A stretch of DNA of 64,000 bases, from positions 1,116,001 through 1,180,000 of the forward strand of contig JAGFBZ010000814.1 in NCBI GenBank assembly GCA_018398805.1. Direction: 5' to 3'. Numbering within the stretch: position 1 is the first letter of the stretch; each line of letters starts with the position of its first letter. Origin of the DNA: Hirundichthys speculiger (Eukaryota; Chordata; Actinopteri; Beloniformes; Exocoetidae). Positions 36,712-52,259 of the stretch are shown piece by piece. The notes below the pieces were generated by a model. That model was not told where the DNA came from. It saw only the letters and a list, made by a program, of their open reading frames with translations, and ran no database searches. The translations under genes were made by a program, and so were the position numbers.

Positions 36712-37585
36712 TGCAGACTGCTCAATGTCTGAATGATATAATGGCATTGTTTTAACACTGATAAATACATTAATGTTATATGAATCTGCTGTGAGAAAAA
36801 GGTCTATTCATTTTGTCATAAATGTAAATTTAGCAAGGATACTACTTAATATAACTTTAACAATTAACATCTAAAACCGCTATCCATTATTATATCTTGT
36901 TAGTGATGAAAAACGTAAACCTATTACTGCCACAACATATTTCTGCATCTTTAGCAGAATGACTTATTAAGATGATACACCTCTAAGTGATTTCCGTGTT
37001 TACTGGTGTGTAAGATTTTACTCCCTTCACAAATGAGGTGAAGGCAGAGTAAAAGATCAGAAGACAAAATTTGACAATTGCATATTTTAAAAACGCTCTC
37101 CCTTCAAGAAAACCTGGTCTTTGGAGGGTTCTTTTGTGTTTATTAGTGCTACTTCAGGTGCTTGTTAGTGTTACAAAAGTAGAAAACCTGGGAGATGAAG
37201 AGAGTGACATTAAAGTAAACAAACAAATGGGCAAGCTCTAAAACTCAAAAGATAGACACAGATACGAAAACAGAGAAGAAAGAAGCTTCACCTCTCAACT
37301 GAACTAAACACAAAACTACCAGGATCAACAGAATTCTAAGCTAAATGTAGTTGGGTATATGCATGCCATGATTCACTCAACTCATGATACAATTCGAATC
37401 ATGTTTCAAATCATGTACAACACTACATTAATTTACAAACAAATGACTGATTTTTTAAAATTATCATTTCTCTTACTCAAATCCAGCCTTTTCCTTTTTA
37501 ACAATACTGTAGTGTTTTCTCTTTTCAATACAGTAGATTAGAACTAGCACCAAATGACAAATTTAAAAAAAAAATCAATTTTCTT

Positions 37586-37681
<96 letters not shown>

Positions 37682-38480
37682 CTGTTTGATTCTTATCCTC
37701 TTTATACCTGCATAGTAAATGACTGGAAAGTGGAAACTGTTTTATCAACTCTCAAATCTGTCAAATCCTGTTTTTGTTTTTTTCTTTTTTAAGAATAGGC
37801 CTACTGCCCTCTTTTCAATAAATTAGTATAATATCAATATTTTTTTCCTTTAGTACGCTACAGTCAATTCAACCTTAAGCCAGGCATAAACTAAAGCATT
37901 ATACAAATATAACAAAACTTGTCTTTTCTTACACTCTTTCCAAATCAATACTGTATCAAGGAGTCCTTTTTTTTTTTTTTTATTCCTGAGACAGATAAAC
38001 TAAGGCATATTTAATTTTTGTTCGGACAAAAATAAATACCAATTTTACAAATTTACCCTACTGGCCTGAATATAGGACAACTCCGATTGTAAGACGACCC
38101 CTATTTTTCAAATATCATTTTGAGAAAATAAAAATATGAAGACAATAAGGTTATTCATTAAACAACTTTTTATTGTACAGTTACTATAGAAAAAAAGTCA
38201 CGCAGAAATAACATTCTACTGTATTGTGAAACATTTTTAATGATTTCATCTTTTCTTGAAAGTATTGGAACCATACTTAATGTAAGGTACATGTCAGGTT
38301 TCCATGTTAATTAAAATCAAGTTATAGTACTATTAAATAAACTTTATCTTCCCAAAATCTGAGACTATGACTCAGTAAATAAGCAACAACCATGTAGTTC
38401 AATAACTGCATTAATAACGTTAATAACTGCATAACCATCAAAGTCAAGTTGTATTGAGTTTCAAGAACAACATTAATAAT
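36712..38480. other. Intronic sequence with long (AT)n array and a repeat fragment
   Basis: Contains a dinucleotide AT array of about 90 bp (37588-37678) and a poly-T run (37968-37981). At 38061-38100 a fragment with CTGGCCTGAATATAGGAC and AAGACGACCCC matches a vertebrate interspersed repeat I have seen but cannot name. No exon recognised. Confidence 0.5.
37588..37678. repeat. (AT)n microsatellite, about 90 bp
   Basis: Uninterrupted alternating T and A. It is self-complementary and prone to cruciform formation and length error in assembly. Confidence 0.95.
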
Positions 38481-38485
38481 TTAGG

Positions 38486-39285
38486 CCCGATCTTCCGCCA
38501 GATCTCCTAAAGCCGCTATTTAGGAATAGCGGGTAGTGGGATTCCCCCACAAAGAATGCGATCTTCCACCTTTGCTAAACCCGCTATCCCACCTGCGCTG
38601 GATGTGCATTGATGCCATTTGTACGCGCCGTCATACGGGTTGCGGGTAGCGGGTGGTGTAAAATATAAATTTGGGTATATCTTATTTATAAGTATATATT
38701 CTTATTGTTCTCTGGTGAGGCAGGTAATCGGCAGTTAAACGATATGCTGACTATGACAGAGGTGCAAAGTGAATTTATTCTCCAAGTCGTATACAATTTA
38801 GAGAGGTCATTAAACTCACATCACAGACAAGCAGAACGATCAGAAATGACAAATTGCCAATAGGAAACAGTCGTCTTAAGCATCACATGAAAAACATGGA
38901 GACCTTGAGATAAGTTGTCTAGACGCATACGTTTCAAAACTTAGCGACTTGATGGAGCAGAACGATAAACAGAATTGGTGGCCTTCAACAGACCAGAATC
39001 TAGAACAAAAGTCATGGACTTATGAATCAGTATTATACAATAATGGCCCCAAAATGCAGTTTTAATATTACAGGTGGTCTGACCACCCGCTACCAGCGAT
39101 CGCAAGATACCGAGTCTGCGGAAAGGGCAAAAGACACGCCCATTGCCACACCTACAATGTGAGTAAGGGAGTCAGCATAACGGGTAGCGGGTTTAGGGAG
39201 CGCAAGATTGCATTAGCGGTTAGCGGAAGTTCCTAAACCCGCAATTTGCAGGTAGTGGCTAGTGGGTAGCGGCTGGCGGGAAAAA
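38486..39285. repeat. Copy B of the GCGGGTAGCGGGT family: foldback-like element
   Basis: Two arms, 38486-38660 and about 39080-39285, are imperfect inverted repeats. Each has AAACCCGCTA[C/T]CC beside GCRATCTT, a GGTAGCGGGTGGT motif on the inner side and CCGCCAG at the outer side. The 420-bp centre is AT-rich and non-coding. The subterminal motif CCCGCTACCC recurs many times in either orientation. Copy A lies at 31949-32573. I cannot assign it to a known superfamily, and no clear target duplication is visible. Confidence 0.65.
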
Positions 39286-39289
39286 AAAT

Positions 39290-41382
39290 TCTGGACTGCA
39301 AAAAAACTTTCTAACCCCTTTACTCAAGTCAGTCGCGTGATCCTCCATGTTATATCTGATCCTGCTTTCATGTGCTCACTAAGACGCTGGATTCCTTTAC
39401 TGTTTATTTAGGTGTGGGCTCCATCTAGTGGTGCAGATGTGTAACAACAATAGCACATCACACATGGCGCCACATATAGTGATGTTGAACAAGAAAGTAG
39501 TTTAACTCGAGTACGCCTTCTGCTGGCCTGGAGGCCACATCGCGATTCATGCGATTCAAGGCTTAATTAAATCGATTCAAATCCTTTTTTTTTTTTTTTA
39601 AATCGATTTGAATCATGTTTTTCAAAAATCACGGCATGCCTAGTTGGGTATAAAAACGGCAAAACATCAAAAAATCCTCACAATGTGGATTAGGAGAAGG
39701 AACAACAAATGGATGTATTTTTATAAATATGATATATAGAACATCAACTACAGTAACATGCTATCCACCATAAAATAGAGTTGTTATCGTAGTTGTCGTG
39801 ACATCATGCTGGCTTTAGGTAGTGCTGTAATGTTATCTCAGTATAAGCACATCTTGTGCAACAATGGTTGCAAATTGTGGATTTAGAAATGAAACATCAG
39901 TTTACATGAGAAGAGAAATAAAGATTTTAAGGGCAACATAAACTCAGATGTTTTAAGTCATATTTCCAGCTCACACTCGCATTCAGTGTGGAATCACCGA
40001 CTGACCCACCATTTCTGTTTTTGGACTGGGAGGAGACCAGACTACCCAGACAAAACCCACACAGGTACAGAGATAATAGTGCTAATGGTCTTGCTGTAAC
40101 GGTCTTGGTGACACTCATAACTACCAAGCCACGATGCTGTCATCAGCTGATGTGAGATCTTTCAATTTAAAAGTTCCCTATACTTGCATACACTTTGCTC
40201 AGTTTTCAAGTTTATTTTTGCTTTCTTTGTACAAAGTGGAATTGAATATTGTGAGCAAATCAGTCACCATATCAGTCCTATCAGTCACCTGGAAATTACT
40301 TTGAATTGTGCTAAGCTGAACAAAAGCTAATTTACAAATAAAGTTAAATGTATTGATTAGTTTATATATGTACCAACAGTGATAAAAAATAAGAAAAGTT
40401 ATTTTAAAGTGTCTCAAGTGTTGACATTTTGAAAGAGCCACCTGATAAGCAGAAAAATATGTTAGTATGTTGGAAGATGTTGCTGTCTGTAAATCTGACA
40501 ACTCATATTAGTCTATACCAGCTCTACAACTCTGAGAGGTGTCATGTGTTTTGTGTGCAAAAGTGTGTGTGATGGATTGCGACTCTTGCTGTTCTGACAC
40601 AACATACTACAAAGGGGGGCCCTCTGAGCTCTCAAACAAGGAAATGTTTACTTAAATTACTGCACATAGACTGTTGGATAGAAACACACATACAAATACA
40701 CACAAGTCAACAGAAAGGTTGAAAAAAAAAAGACTTGAACAACAGTGATAATAAAAGGATAAAGGAAATATCTGCGTGAAAGGAAAAGTCAGTCCTCATA
40801 AGGAGTTTAGAGAAGGACAAATAAGGATTAGGTGAGAAAGGTGAAGATTACATGAAGATCCCAAAGGATATTGCTTACAGGACACAAGCAGTAAGATTTC
40901 TGTTCATGAGGTGCAGTGGACTCTTCTTGATCTTATTTTCCACTATCAAAGTTGAAAACTAACAACAAATGATGAAGTAATTTTATTTAATTTCCTTATT
41001 TTTAATTATGGCAATGATTGTTTTCCTTTAAGTGGCATATGCTGATATTTTTGTCCAGGACCAGATTGGTTTGACTCCATCTGTACTTTAGAGTAATGAT
41101 ATTACAGCTGATCTTACAATTCACCTGTGACTAAGGGCCATTGATGCTTAAGTATTTATTTAAATTTAATTTTTTATATACATATTTTCTTTTCCCTATA
41201 ATATATTTTACTACTATTTCTCAGCTCACGACACAAAAATAATGAAAGAGGTCAGATGGGATTCACACAGACAGGTACACATTTCACTTTGCTTTGAAGA
41301 AGACATGAGAGTTTCAACTTGACAATTGTTATTGTTAAATCATAAAATCATTATCGGTGTAATAATGTAGCCAACTGAACAC
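39290..41382. other. Intronic sequence
   Basis: At 39558-39643 a possible hAT end is seen (AAATCGATTCAAATCC, a T run, AAATCGATTTGAATCATG, GGCATGCCTAG) without a partner. The rest is AT-rich, with no exon recognised. Confidence 0.45.
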
Positions 41383-41879
41383 AGTACGGTAGAATGGGGT
41401 ATTGTGAGACACCGTGTAATGTGAGACACCCCCTGTATCTAAGAAACAGGATGCAGCTGTGGTCATTTGAGCGGCTGATTACCAAGGCTCATCCTTTTCA
41501 CCGTGGCGAGGAAGAGCCTCACTCTGCTGTGTTGTGGTAGGCATGTGTTTTGTACAAAAATACATTTTTGGGATGCAAAAGTACATTTTTTGGTTTTCAT
41601 CATAATTAACTCTGATGCTCGAAGTAATTGATTCAAGCGGACAAACTCATATCATGTATATTGTCGAACTATCACCTTTTAAAATGATGCGGTGCTGCGA
41701 GCCAAAGATTGGCCTGAATTCTGCAGAGAAGTTGTTTTAATAAAAAAGTGGTGGAGGGTTGAAGTTAGACAATTGCCATGGGGAAAAGTAAGACACTGCT
41801 TCCCTTTTCCCTTGGAGGCAAAGTGAGACAAAAAATAAGCTTTGTTTTTTTGTGCCTTTAACAGTATGAAAAATCCATC

Positions 41880-42403
41880 ATGCCAAGGAAATACAACAGG
41901 AAGACAACCTGGGGCCGAACCTCCATTGAACAGATGGAAAGTGCAGCCACTGAGGTCATGGAGAAAAAGAGGCCCTTAAGATGTCTATCAAAGGAGCGAA
42001 ATATTGACAAATCGAGCCTCCTTAGATTTATAACAAAGAAGCAGCTGGGCCTGGACTGTGGTACTGTGGGCTGGGACTCAGTAGCCATGGCAAAGAGAAT
42101 TTTCACGGATGAGATGGAGGAGGAACTCGCCAAACACCTGAAAGAACTTGCTGAACAGTCCTATGGTCTCTCTCCAGCCAAGTGCCACACACTGGCCTTT
42201 GAGTATGCAGACAAGAACCATGTCATCATGCCTGCCAATTGGAAGGAGACACAGTCTGCAGGTCAAGAGTGGTTCCGCAGCTTTCTAGCACGTCGCCGGC
42301 TTTCTGTCCCAACTCCAGAAGCCACATCCCTTGAAAGGGCCACTGGCTTCAACAGAACAACTGTTGGGGAGTTCTATGATAATCTGGCAGTAATCATGGA
42401 CAG
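41880..42403 (+). pseudogene. Pogo/Tigger transposase, exon 1 (DNA-binding region)
   Basis: Begins MPRKYNRKTTWGRTSIEQME and encodes 174 codons plus two bases. The N-terminal stretch resembles a psq-type helix-turn-helix (CLSKERNIDKSSLLRF). It is followed by a CENP-B-type second helix-turn-helix (ALAFEYADKN-like region: CHTLAFEYADKN, then WFRSFLARRRLSVPTPEAT). The frame is open throughout. It ends at a donor ATGGACAG|GTCGGT. Without splicing the frame stops five codons later, which supports the intron. Domain names come from pattern recognition. Confidence 0.8.
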
Positions 42404-42487
42404 GTCGGTGATTTGATTGTTCCAATGCATGTGTTTTATTCTCTAAAATTAAGTAGTTTAGATTCCCTTTCTCCTTATTTTTAACAG

Positions 42488-42563
42488 GCATAAATCCCCC
42501 CCCCCGCACATGATTTTTAATGTGGACGAAACAGGTCTCCATATGGTACAAAGGCCTAACCAG
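42488..42563 (+). pseudogene. Pogo/Tigger transposase, exon 2 (first catalytic Asp)
   Basis: A 76-bp exon between acceptor TTTTTAACAG and donor CAG|GTGAGA. One base completes Arg with exon 1, then HKSPPPHMIFNVDETGLHMV and QRPNQ. NVDETG is the first Asp motif of the DDE catalytic core of pogo/Tigger transposases. A 10-C run encodes the Pro residues. Confidence 0.78.
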
Positions 42564-42784
42564 GTGAGATAAACGCACACACAAGGCTGACATGTGTAGC
42601 TTGTAATAATGTAATAAACAGGCCTGGCGGGACCTCCGAGCGAGCAAGGCCGAGAATGGTGCTACGAAATCGGATAGGCGATGGAGCCAGCAGCCTCTCA
42701 TCCACCTCCAGGACACTGCTGGAGCTCTGTATGTAACCTACAGATCAAACATGCCATTAATTCTGAACTTTCTGTCTGTTTCAG

Positions 42785-43762
42785 GTGGTGACACAAAGAG
42801 GAAAAAGGCAAGTTGGTTCCATCACATCGGCCGAGAGAGGGAAGCTGGTAACTCTGGTCTGTGCTGTTAATGCTGCTGGTTACGCTCCACTTCTGATGCT
42901 GGTCTTTCCCAGAGTAAAGTTTAAAGACTGCTTCATGATCAATGCACCTCCAGGAGCAAAAGGTACATCCACCAGAACAGGATGGATGAATGAAGATAGC
43001 TGGGCCTAGTTCCTCGGCCACCTGATAAACCACACTGCCCCTGACCACCCCATGCTTCTCATCATGGACAATCTTAAAGCTCACAAATCACTCAGGGCAG
43101 TAGAACTCGTCAGGAGCAATGGTATCGTTATGCTTACTCTCCTACCTCACACATCCCACCGCATGCAGCCTCTGGATGTGGCCGTGTACGGTCCGTTCAA
43201 AGCCCAATACAGCCGAGCTCTCGATGGGTGGATGCGATCGAATCCTGGCAAAACAGTCACCATCTACCAGGTTGCAGGACTTGTGAGTCAAGCCTTCATG
43301 ACAACCGTGACACCACAAAACGTGACTTCTGGGTTTAGGTCCACTGGGATTTTCCCATACAATCATGACATTTTCCCGGATGAAGCATTTGCACCATCCA
43401 TTCCGTCAGACCGGCCAAACCCTGATCTACAGCCTGCCACCGGAGATGCTCCACCTCTGGGAGAAGTTATTGAAGGCCTGTACTCTGCAGATGATCCGCC
43501 TGAAGATGACCCTCCTCCCGGTGCAGATAACACAGCCTCCCGTATGAATTCGCTCGTTCCCGCGCCAGCTGACACGGATCCAGGACATTTAACTAATCGG
43601 CCTGGTTATGTCCCTCCACAGGAAATCATTGCGCTTCCAAAGTTCACCCCCAGAAAACAAACCAGACAGAGGCGCGTGAAGGCCGCTATACTCACCGACA
43701 CTCCTGAAATGCAGGAAGGGCTTTTGAAGAAAGACGTAGCAGGCTGCAGAGGAAGTGCATAA
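42785..43762 (+). pseudogene. Pogo/Tigger transposase, exon 3 (catalytic core) with one nonsense codon
   Basis: Begins in phase 0 after acceptor TTTCAG and runs VVTQRGKRQVGS on to LLIMDNLKAHKS (second Asp) and SHRMQPLDVAVYGPFK (third Asp). An acidic, Pro-rich tail follows. The only break is TAG at 43007-43009 after EDSWA, one base from GAG or AAG. Apart from that codon the three exons would give about 524 residues, typical for the family. The last residues (after KKDVAG) look frame-shifted relative to the downstream sequence. Confidence 0.82.
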
Positions 43763-44303
43763 GAGGGCAGAAAAGGGTGAGCCCATCCAGAGCTTTTGAA
43801 AAGACACGTAAGAGACTCATGAAAAAATGCAAAGGAAGGGCTAAAAATCGGAGCTAATCCAGAGGATGTGAGTGGATGTAATCTGAGTTTCCCCTACCGT
43901 GGAAGTGGTTATTTTACTCTAAATCAAATAAAACATTTTTTGAATGATAATTTGCATTATTTGTGTTTGTTCAGTCACCTCCAGAGTGGTGGAAAAAATA
44001 AGGAGATCACTTTACCCCAGGGTGGGTCGTTTTACCCCACGCTGGCCCGCTTTACCCCCTTGAAATCTGGGCTTTGTCTCAGTTTACCCCATAGCTGGGG
44101 TAAACTGAGACACCTGACCTCTTTCTATAAAAACAATCCCATTTTCACCGTCTTTAGTCCGGCAAACAATCTGATCATTTCTGTCCTTAGGAAACATCCT
44201 AAATTAAAGAGAAATGTGTTAATTTTATAGACACATCAATTTAACTTGCTTTGAGGGCAGGGGGGAGTAAACACCATCTCACATTACCCCACTCTCCCCT
44301 ACT

Positions 44304-44724
44304 TAAAGGTTTAGGTGGCAGCTGGAGCTGATGGAAACTGGAGCCTATAAATCACCAGTGTTTTTTTAAAGCCTTACTTTGGAACAGAGTAACTTGTTGC
44401 ATAATAGCATTTTATATATTTGTTCATTTTGTACAGAGAGAGAGAAAGAAAGAAAGAGAGAGAAAACAAAAAATAATTTAGAGAGTGATAATGAAAACAT
44501 CAGACATAATGTTCTGAAGTGCATAAGTGTACTCAAGTCTAGCAGACCAAACACACAGTTCCACAACACTGATGATGCTGCCGCTCCACTACCGGCTTTT
44601 AACTTGGCTGAAGGTGCCACTTAAATGTTGCTGGTTAGACATTGAATAAAGACATTGAATAAAATGCTACTAATATTATCTGTCAAGTCACCATATTTCG
44701 CCAAGATGATTAATAAAATCTCTA
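44304..44724. other. Intronic sequence
   Basis: Contains a short (AG)n-rich tract at 44436-44465. Nothing else recognised. Confidence 0.5.
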
Positions 44725-44726
44725 TA

Positions 44727-45478
44727 CAGTGATACCTCTACTTACGAACGTCTCTACATACAAAATTTTCAGGTTATGAAACGCCTCAACGGGAAAATAT
44801 TGCCTCTTGTTACGAAAGAAATTTCAGGATACGAAAGGCAAAAATACCATACGCACTACTCGCTGCTCCCAGAGTTTACCGAACGTAAACATACTTGTAG
44901 GCTCTGTATCTCGGTTTGAAAGCAGTGCGTCCGAGCTGCTCTGCCATTGGCTATCGCTTAGCATCTTCCTGGCATCCCGTTGGCTAGGAGGGTCCCTTGT
45001 CTGTATGAGCGTAACCCAGCAACCAATGTAAATGAACAATTTTTACCTCCGCTTAGGAGGTTATGTTTTTGCCGGCGTTCATCTGTCTGTCTGTCTGTGT
45101 TCAATATAACTCAAAAAGTTATAGATGAATTTTGATGAAATTTTGAGGAATTGTCGGAAATGTGAAAAGGAAGAACTGATTTCATTTTGGGTGTGAACCG
45201 GAAGAAATCCTGGATTCTGGATCACTTTCAAATTTTCGATAAGTCGCGCTTGGTGGAGGTCTGCGCTCTCCGAGTGTTTTTCTAGTTATAACATCTATTT
45301 CTTACAGGTTTTTATGTTATTTCATGTATTATTTATAATTTATATAAAATGTCCAAATTTTGGGGGGCTTGGAATGGATTAGGGCATTTACATGGAAAAA
45401 CGTGTCTCTACTTACGAAATTTTCAAGTTACGAAACTACTTCCAGAACCAATTAATTTCCTAAGTAGAGGTACCACTG
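44727..45478. mobile_element. Tc1/mariner-type MITE with TA duplication
   Basis: Left end CAGTGATACCTCTACTTACG and right end (reverse complement) CAGTGGTACCTCTACTTAGG are inverted, with 20 of 22 matches. TA lies immediately outside both ends (44725-44726 and 45479-45480). Internal copies of TTACGAAA and TTTCA[A/G]GTTACGAAA extend the inverted symmetry. No transposase is present. It hosts a guest repeat at 45045-45285. Confidence 0.85.
45045..45285. mobile_element. ACCTCCGC...GGAGGT repeat, short copy (possible non-autonomous Helitron)
   Basis: Starts with the hairpin ACCTCCGCTTAGGAGGT and ends GGAGGTCTGCGCTCTCCGAG followed by TGTTTTTCTAGT. It is clearly related to the 49674-50090 copy but lacks about 170 bp of its interior. 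A 3' hairpin a few bases before CTAG, with no target duplication, is what Helitrons look like, but the 5' TC end is not evident. The Helitron label is inference; the repeat itself is certain. Confidence 0.6.
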
Positions 45479-45480
45479 TA

Positions 45481-49670
<4,190 letters not shown>

Positions 49671-49673
49671 ATT

Positions 49674-50090
49674 ACCTCCGCCAAGGAGGTAATGTTTTTG
49701 CTGGTGTTTATCTGTCTGTTTGTCTGTGTACAAGATAACTCAAAAAGTTATGGATGGATTTCAATGACATTTTCAGGAGTTGTCAGAAATGTGAAAAGGA
49801 AGAAGTGATTTCGTTTTGGGTGTGATCTGGAAGAAATCCTGGATTCTGGATCACTTTCAAATTTTCAACAACATTGCAGGTCAATGGGGCCGATATTTCT
49901 GAATATCTCCGTTAATTATTGCCCAAAACTCATGAAATTTGATTCAGGGATTGACAATGGGAACCTCTATCAAATTTCAAAGGCTGATATGGATCTGATC
50001 CAGAAGGCGGATTTTATCGCAATCTGTAAATCGCTATATGGGTGAATTGTTGCGCTTGGTGGAGGTCTGCGCTCTCCGAATGCTTTTGGT
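49674..50090. mobile_element. ACCTCCGC...GGAGGT repeat, long copy
   Basis: Same family as 45045-45285. It starts ACCTCCGCCAAGGAGGT, has CTGTCTGTTTGTCTGTGT and GAAGAAATCCTGGATTCTGG in the middle, and ends GGAGGTCTGCGCTCTCCGAA followed by TGCTTTTGG. About 417 bp, non-coding. It keeps the internal segment 49869-50050 that the short copy has lost. Confidence 0.65.
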
Positions 50091-50094
50091 TGGT

Positions 50095-51609
50095 AGTCAC
50101 AGAGCTTGCCAGTGACCAACGAATATTAAACAAGCCAAATTCCTGAAGCTGTCAGATAAATCCCTATTAGAGGAACAGTTGACTAGAGAGCAAAGCAACA
50201 GCCATACCATAACACAGCAAAAGATTCTTGGGCTCTCATCTTCACACAGACATACTGTTACCCAAGTTAGCTAATCCATCTTTTAAACACATGTTCTTTG
50301 TCTTTTCTTTTTTCATCTGTGTTCTGAACAAATCATAGCACATAGAGTTTGGTCCACTTTTTAATAATCAGCTGTGTTTTGTCAGTGGTTATGTCTCATT
50401 TCATGTCTTTGGTTTTATTAATCAGTCAGGTGACCAAGTTGTTGTCAGATCCTGCAGTGTGTGAACTGGGAAACTTACTTTAGACTCCTGATAACAAAAC
50501 AGCAAGTCCTGTACATCAACTCTGAAAATCACATAGTCCGATTCCAGCTTAATCAGTTAGTTAAAAACATAATCGCAATGCAGTGATTTTTGTTTGAAGG
50601 TAGAAAATACATACAGTGAATTATCTGTATTGCTTGTTTTGGCTTATTGGTTTCTTTACAGACAGTAGATGTGTCTGCAAAAATTCCCAAATGCAGCACA
50701 TCACTTCCACTTGTCTGTAAAAATAGCACCATTTTGCGGTACTCAGGTAGCCTCTTTTAATCATTTTTCAGTCTGTTATAAGGGTACCAACAAGTTTCTA
50801 TGACTGTAAATAATAGACAGTATTCACTGACATCACACATCTGGGAACTCTGACTCAACATCGCCATTTTAAAGGTCAAGCTTTACAGTACAGCGCCAAT
50901 TATTCATTCATTCTTGGGCAGTCACACGTTCACAAGTTACCGACAAAAGTCATCAGAAATGGATGAAAATCATCTGATAACGATCCCCAAACCGCATCAG
51001 AAGGCAAAGGAAAAAAAGCAGAAGTACATGGAAATTGCTCGATGTTCAATCTAAATGTCCTTATGTAAAGGCAATGACAATCAGTGGAATCGACCGGTAC
51101 AGATGGCCAAAAGGACAATTTGGTATCAAAGTAAAAAGTTATTTTGTTAATGATCTGTTTAAGTGTGGCATATAAATTGGACAATTACACACACAATCTG
51201 TCCACTATTGTCTGCCAGTTATATTCTCCAAGTTTATTGACAGTGGCTATATTCCCTTTTTTATTAAGGACTTTAACCACATACATTTTCATCATAAGCT
51301 AAATCTCCGCTCAATCTCACAGACGGTTTAAGAAAGACTTAAATGTGCACGTACCAAGATTAGTTACACCTGGTTTGACATGCCTTCTCAACATGACTTG
51401 GCATTTGTGCAACAAAATGAACAAGGATGAATTTAATAGAATATGTCAAGCCCCACTTTTTCAAAATATTCTGGATCTCTTAATTCTACTCTCATGCAAC
51501 AGGCCTCAAGGCTAACACAAAGTTGTTTTTTTCTGCTCCATTACATCCAGTTAAAGGCTACATAACTAGCAATAAAACAGGATTCCAGTATAATATAGTG
51601 TGCTTTATA
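50095..51609. other. Intronic sequence
   Basis: Single-copy-looking sequence; nothing recognised. Confidence 0.5.
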
Positions 51610-51617
51610 ATGTGACC

Positions 51618-52251
51618 TAGTGCTGGGCAATATGACGATATATATCGTGGGGACAATATAAAAGTGTGTATCGTGCCATTTCTCTTCTATCGTTTCAATC
51701 GTGTCTAACCTAATTTTATCAATTATTACGGCAAATATGTAATTAAATACCTGCAATGATAAATTTGATAGAATCATATCTACTTCTACAAAGTAGCCTT
51801 TTATGTTTGCACTTTTATTCATGGTTAATGCCTTAAACAGAGTTCTCTTCAACCCTGATGTTCACTTTAGACACTTTATATTGGTTTGCAAACTTTGCAC
51901 TACAAGGTTACAGATTTCAGAAAGTTGAAAAATAATTTGTGTTTATTTTTTATAGCTGAACTTCAGTGCAAAAATGTGTTTTTCCTCTCAGAAACTGTTG
52001 TGCACTTTAAAAAAAAATATGAAAGCTACTGTACCTACCTTTTTTTGCTGCACTAAAATGTATGTTTGTGACAGTTCAGCTAAATGTCCTTTCAAAATAA
52101 AGTTGAAAAGTAAGCAATGAAATTTTTGTCAAACTTTTCAGAGAATAACTGAAAACATACTTTATTATGGTATATCGTGATATATATCGTTATCGTGATA
52201 TAAAATAGTCCATATCGTGATATATGATTTTTTCCATATCGCCCAGCACTA
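51618..52251. mobile_element. Non-autonomous hAT element (634 bp) with perfect 8-bp duplication
   Basis: Left end TAGTGCTGGGCAATATG and right end (reverse complement) TAGTGCTGGGCGATATG are inverted repeats. ATGTGACC is duplicated exactly at 51610-51617 and 52252-52259. Both subterminal regions are dense in ATATATCGT/CGATATA motifs. No transposase frame is present. Confidence 0.92.
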
Positions 52252-52259
52252 ATGTGACC

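Larger units (their letters stand above)
41383..44303 (+). mobile_element. Pogo/Tigger-type DNA transposon, nearly complete (2.9 kb)
   Basis: Inverted termini of 27 bp match at 23 positions: 41383-41409 (AGTACGGTAGAATGGGGTAT...) and the reverse complement of 44277-44303. Both ends carry extra subterminal motifs (GTGAGACACC at left; several TTTACCCC and TGAGACACC at right). Between them lies a transposase gene split into three exons. The TA duplication expected of the superfamily is not clean. The element lies in mfsd3, opposite to its transcription. Confidence 0.85.

Noticed and set aside
37588..37678. Long AT array considered as a replication origin or matrix attachment signal
   Set aside because: A plain dinucleotide microsatellite explains it; nothing else nearby supports such a role.
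43363..43575. Gly/Ser-rich minus frame
   Set aside because: Antisense shadow of the acidic, Pro-rich tail of the pogo transposase.
51541..51852. 103-residue minus-strand frame
   Set aside because: It runs over the left terminus of the 634-bp hAT and has no domain.
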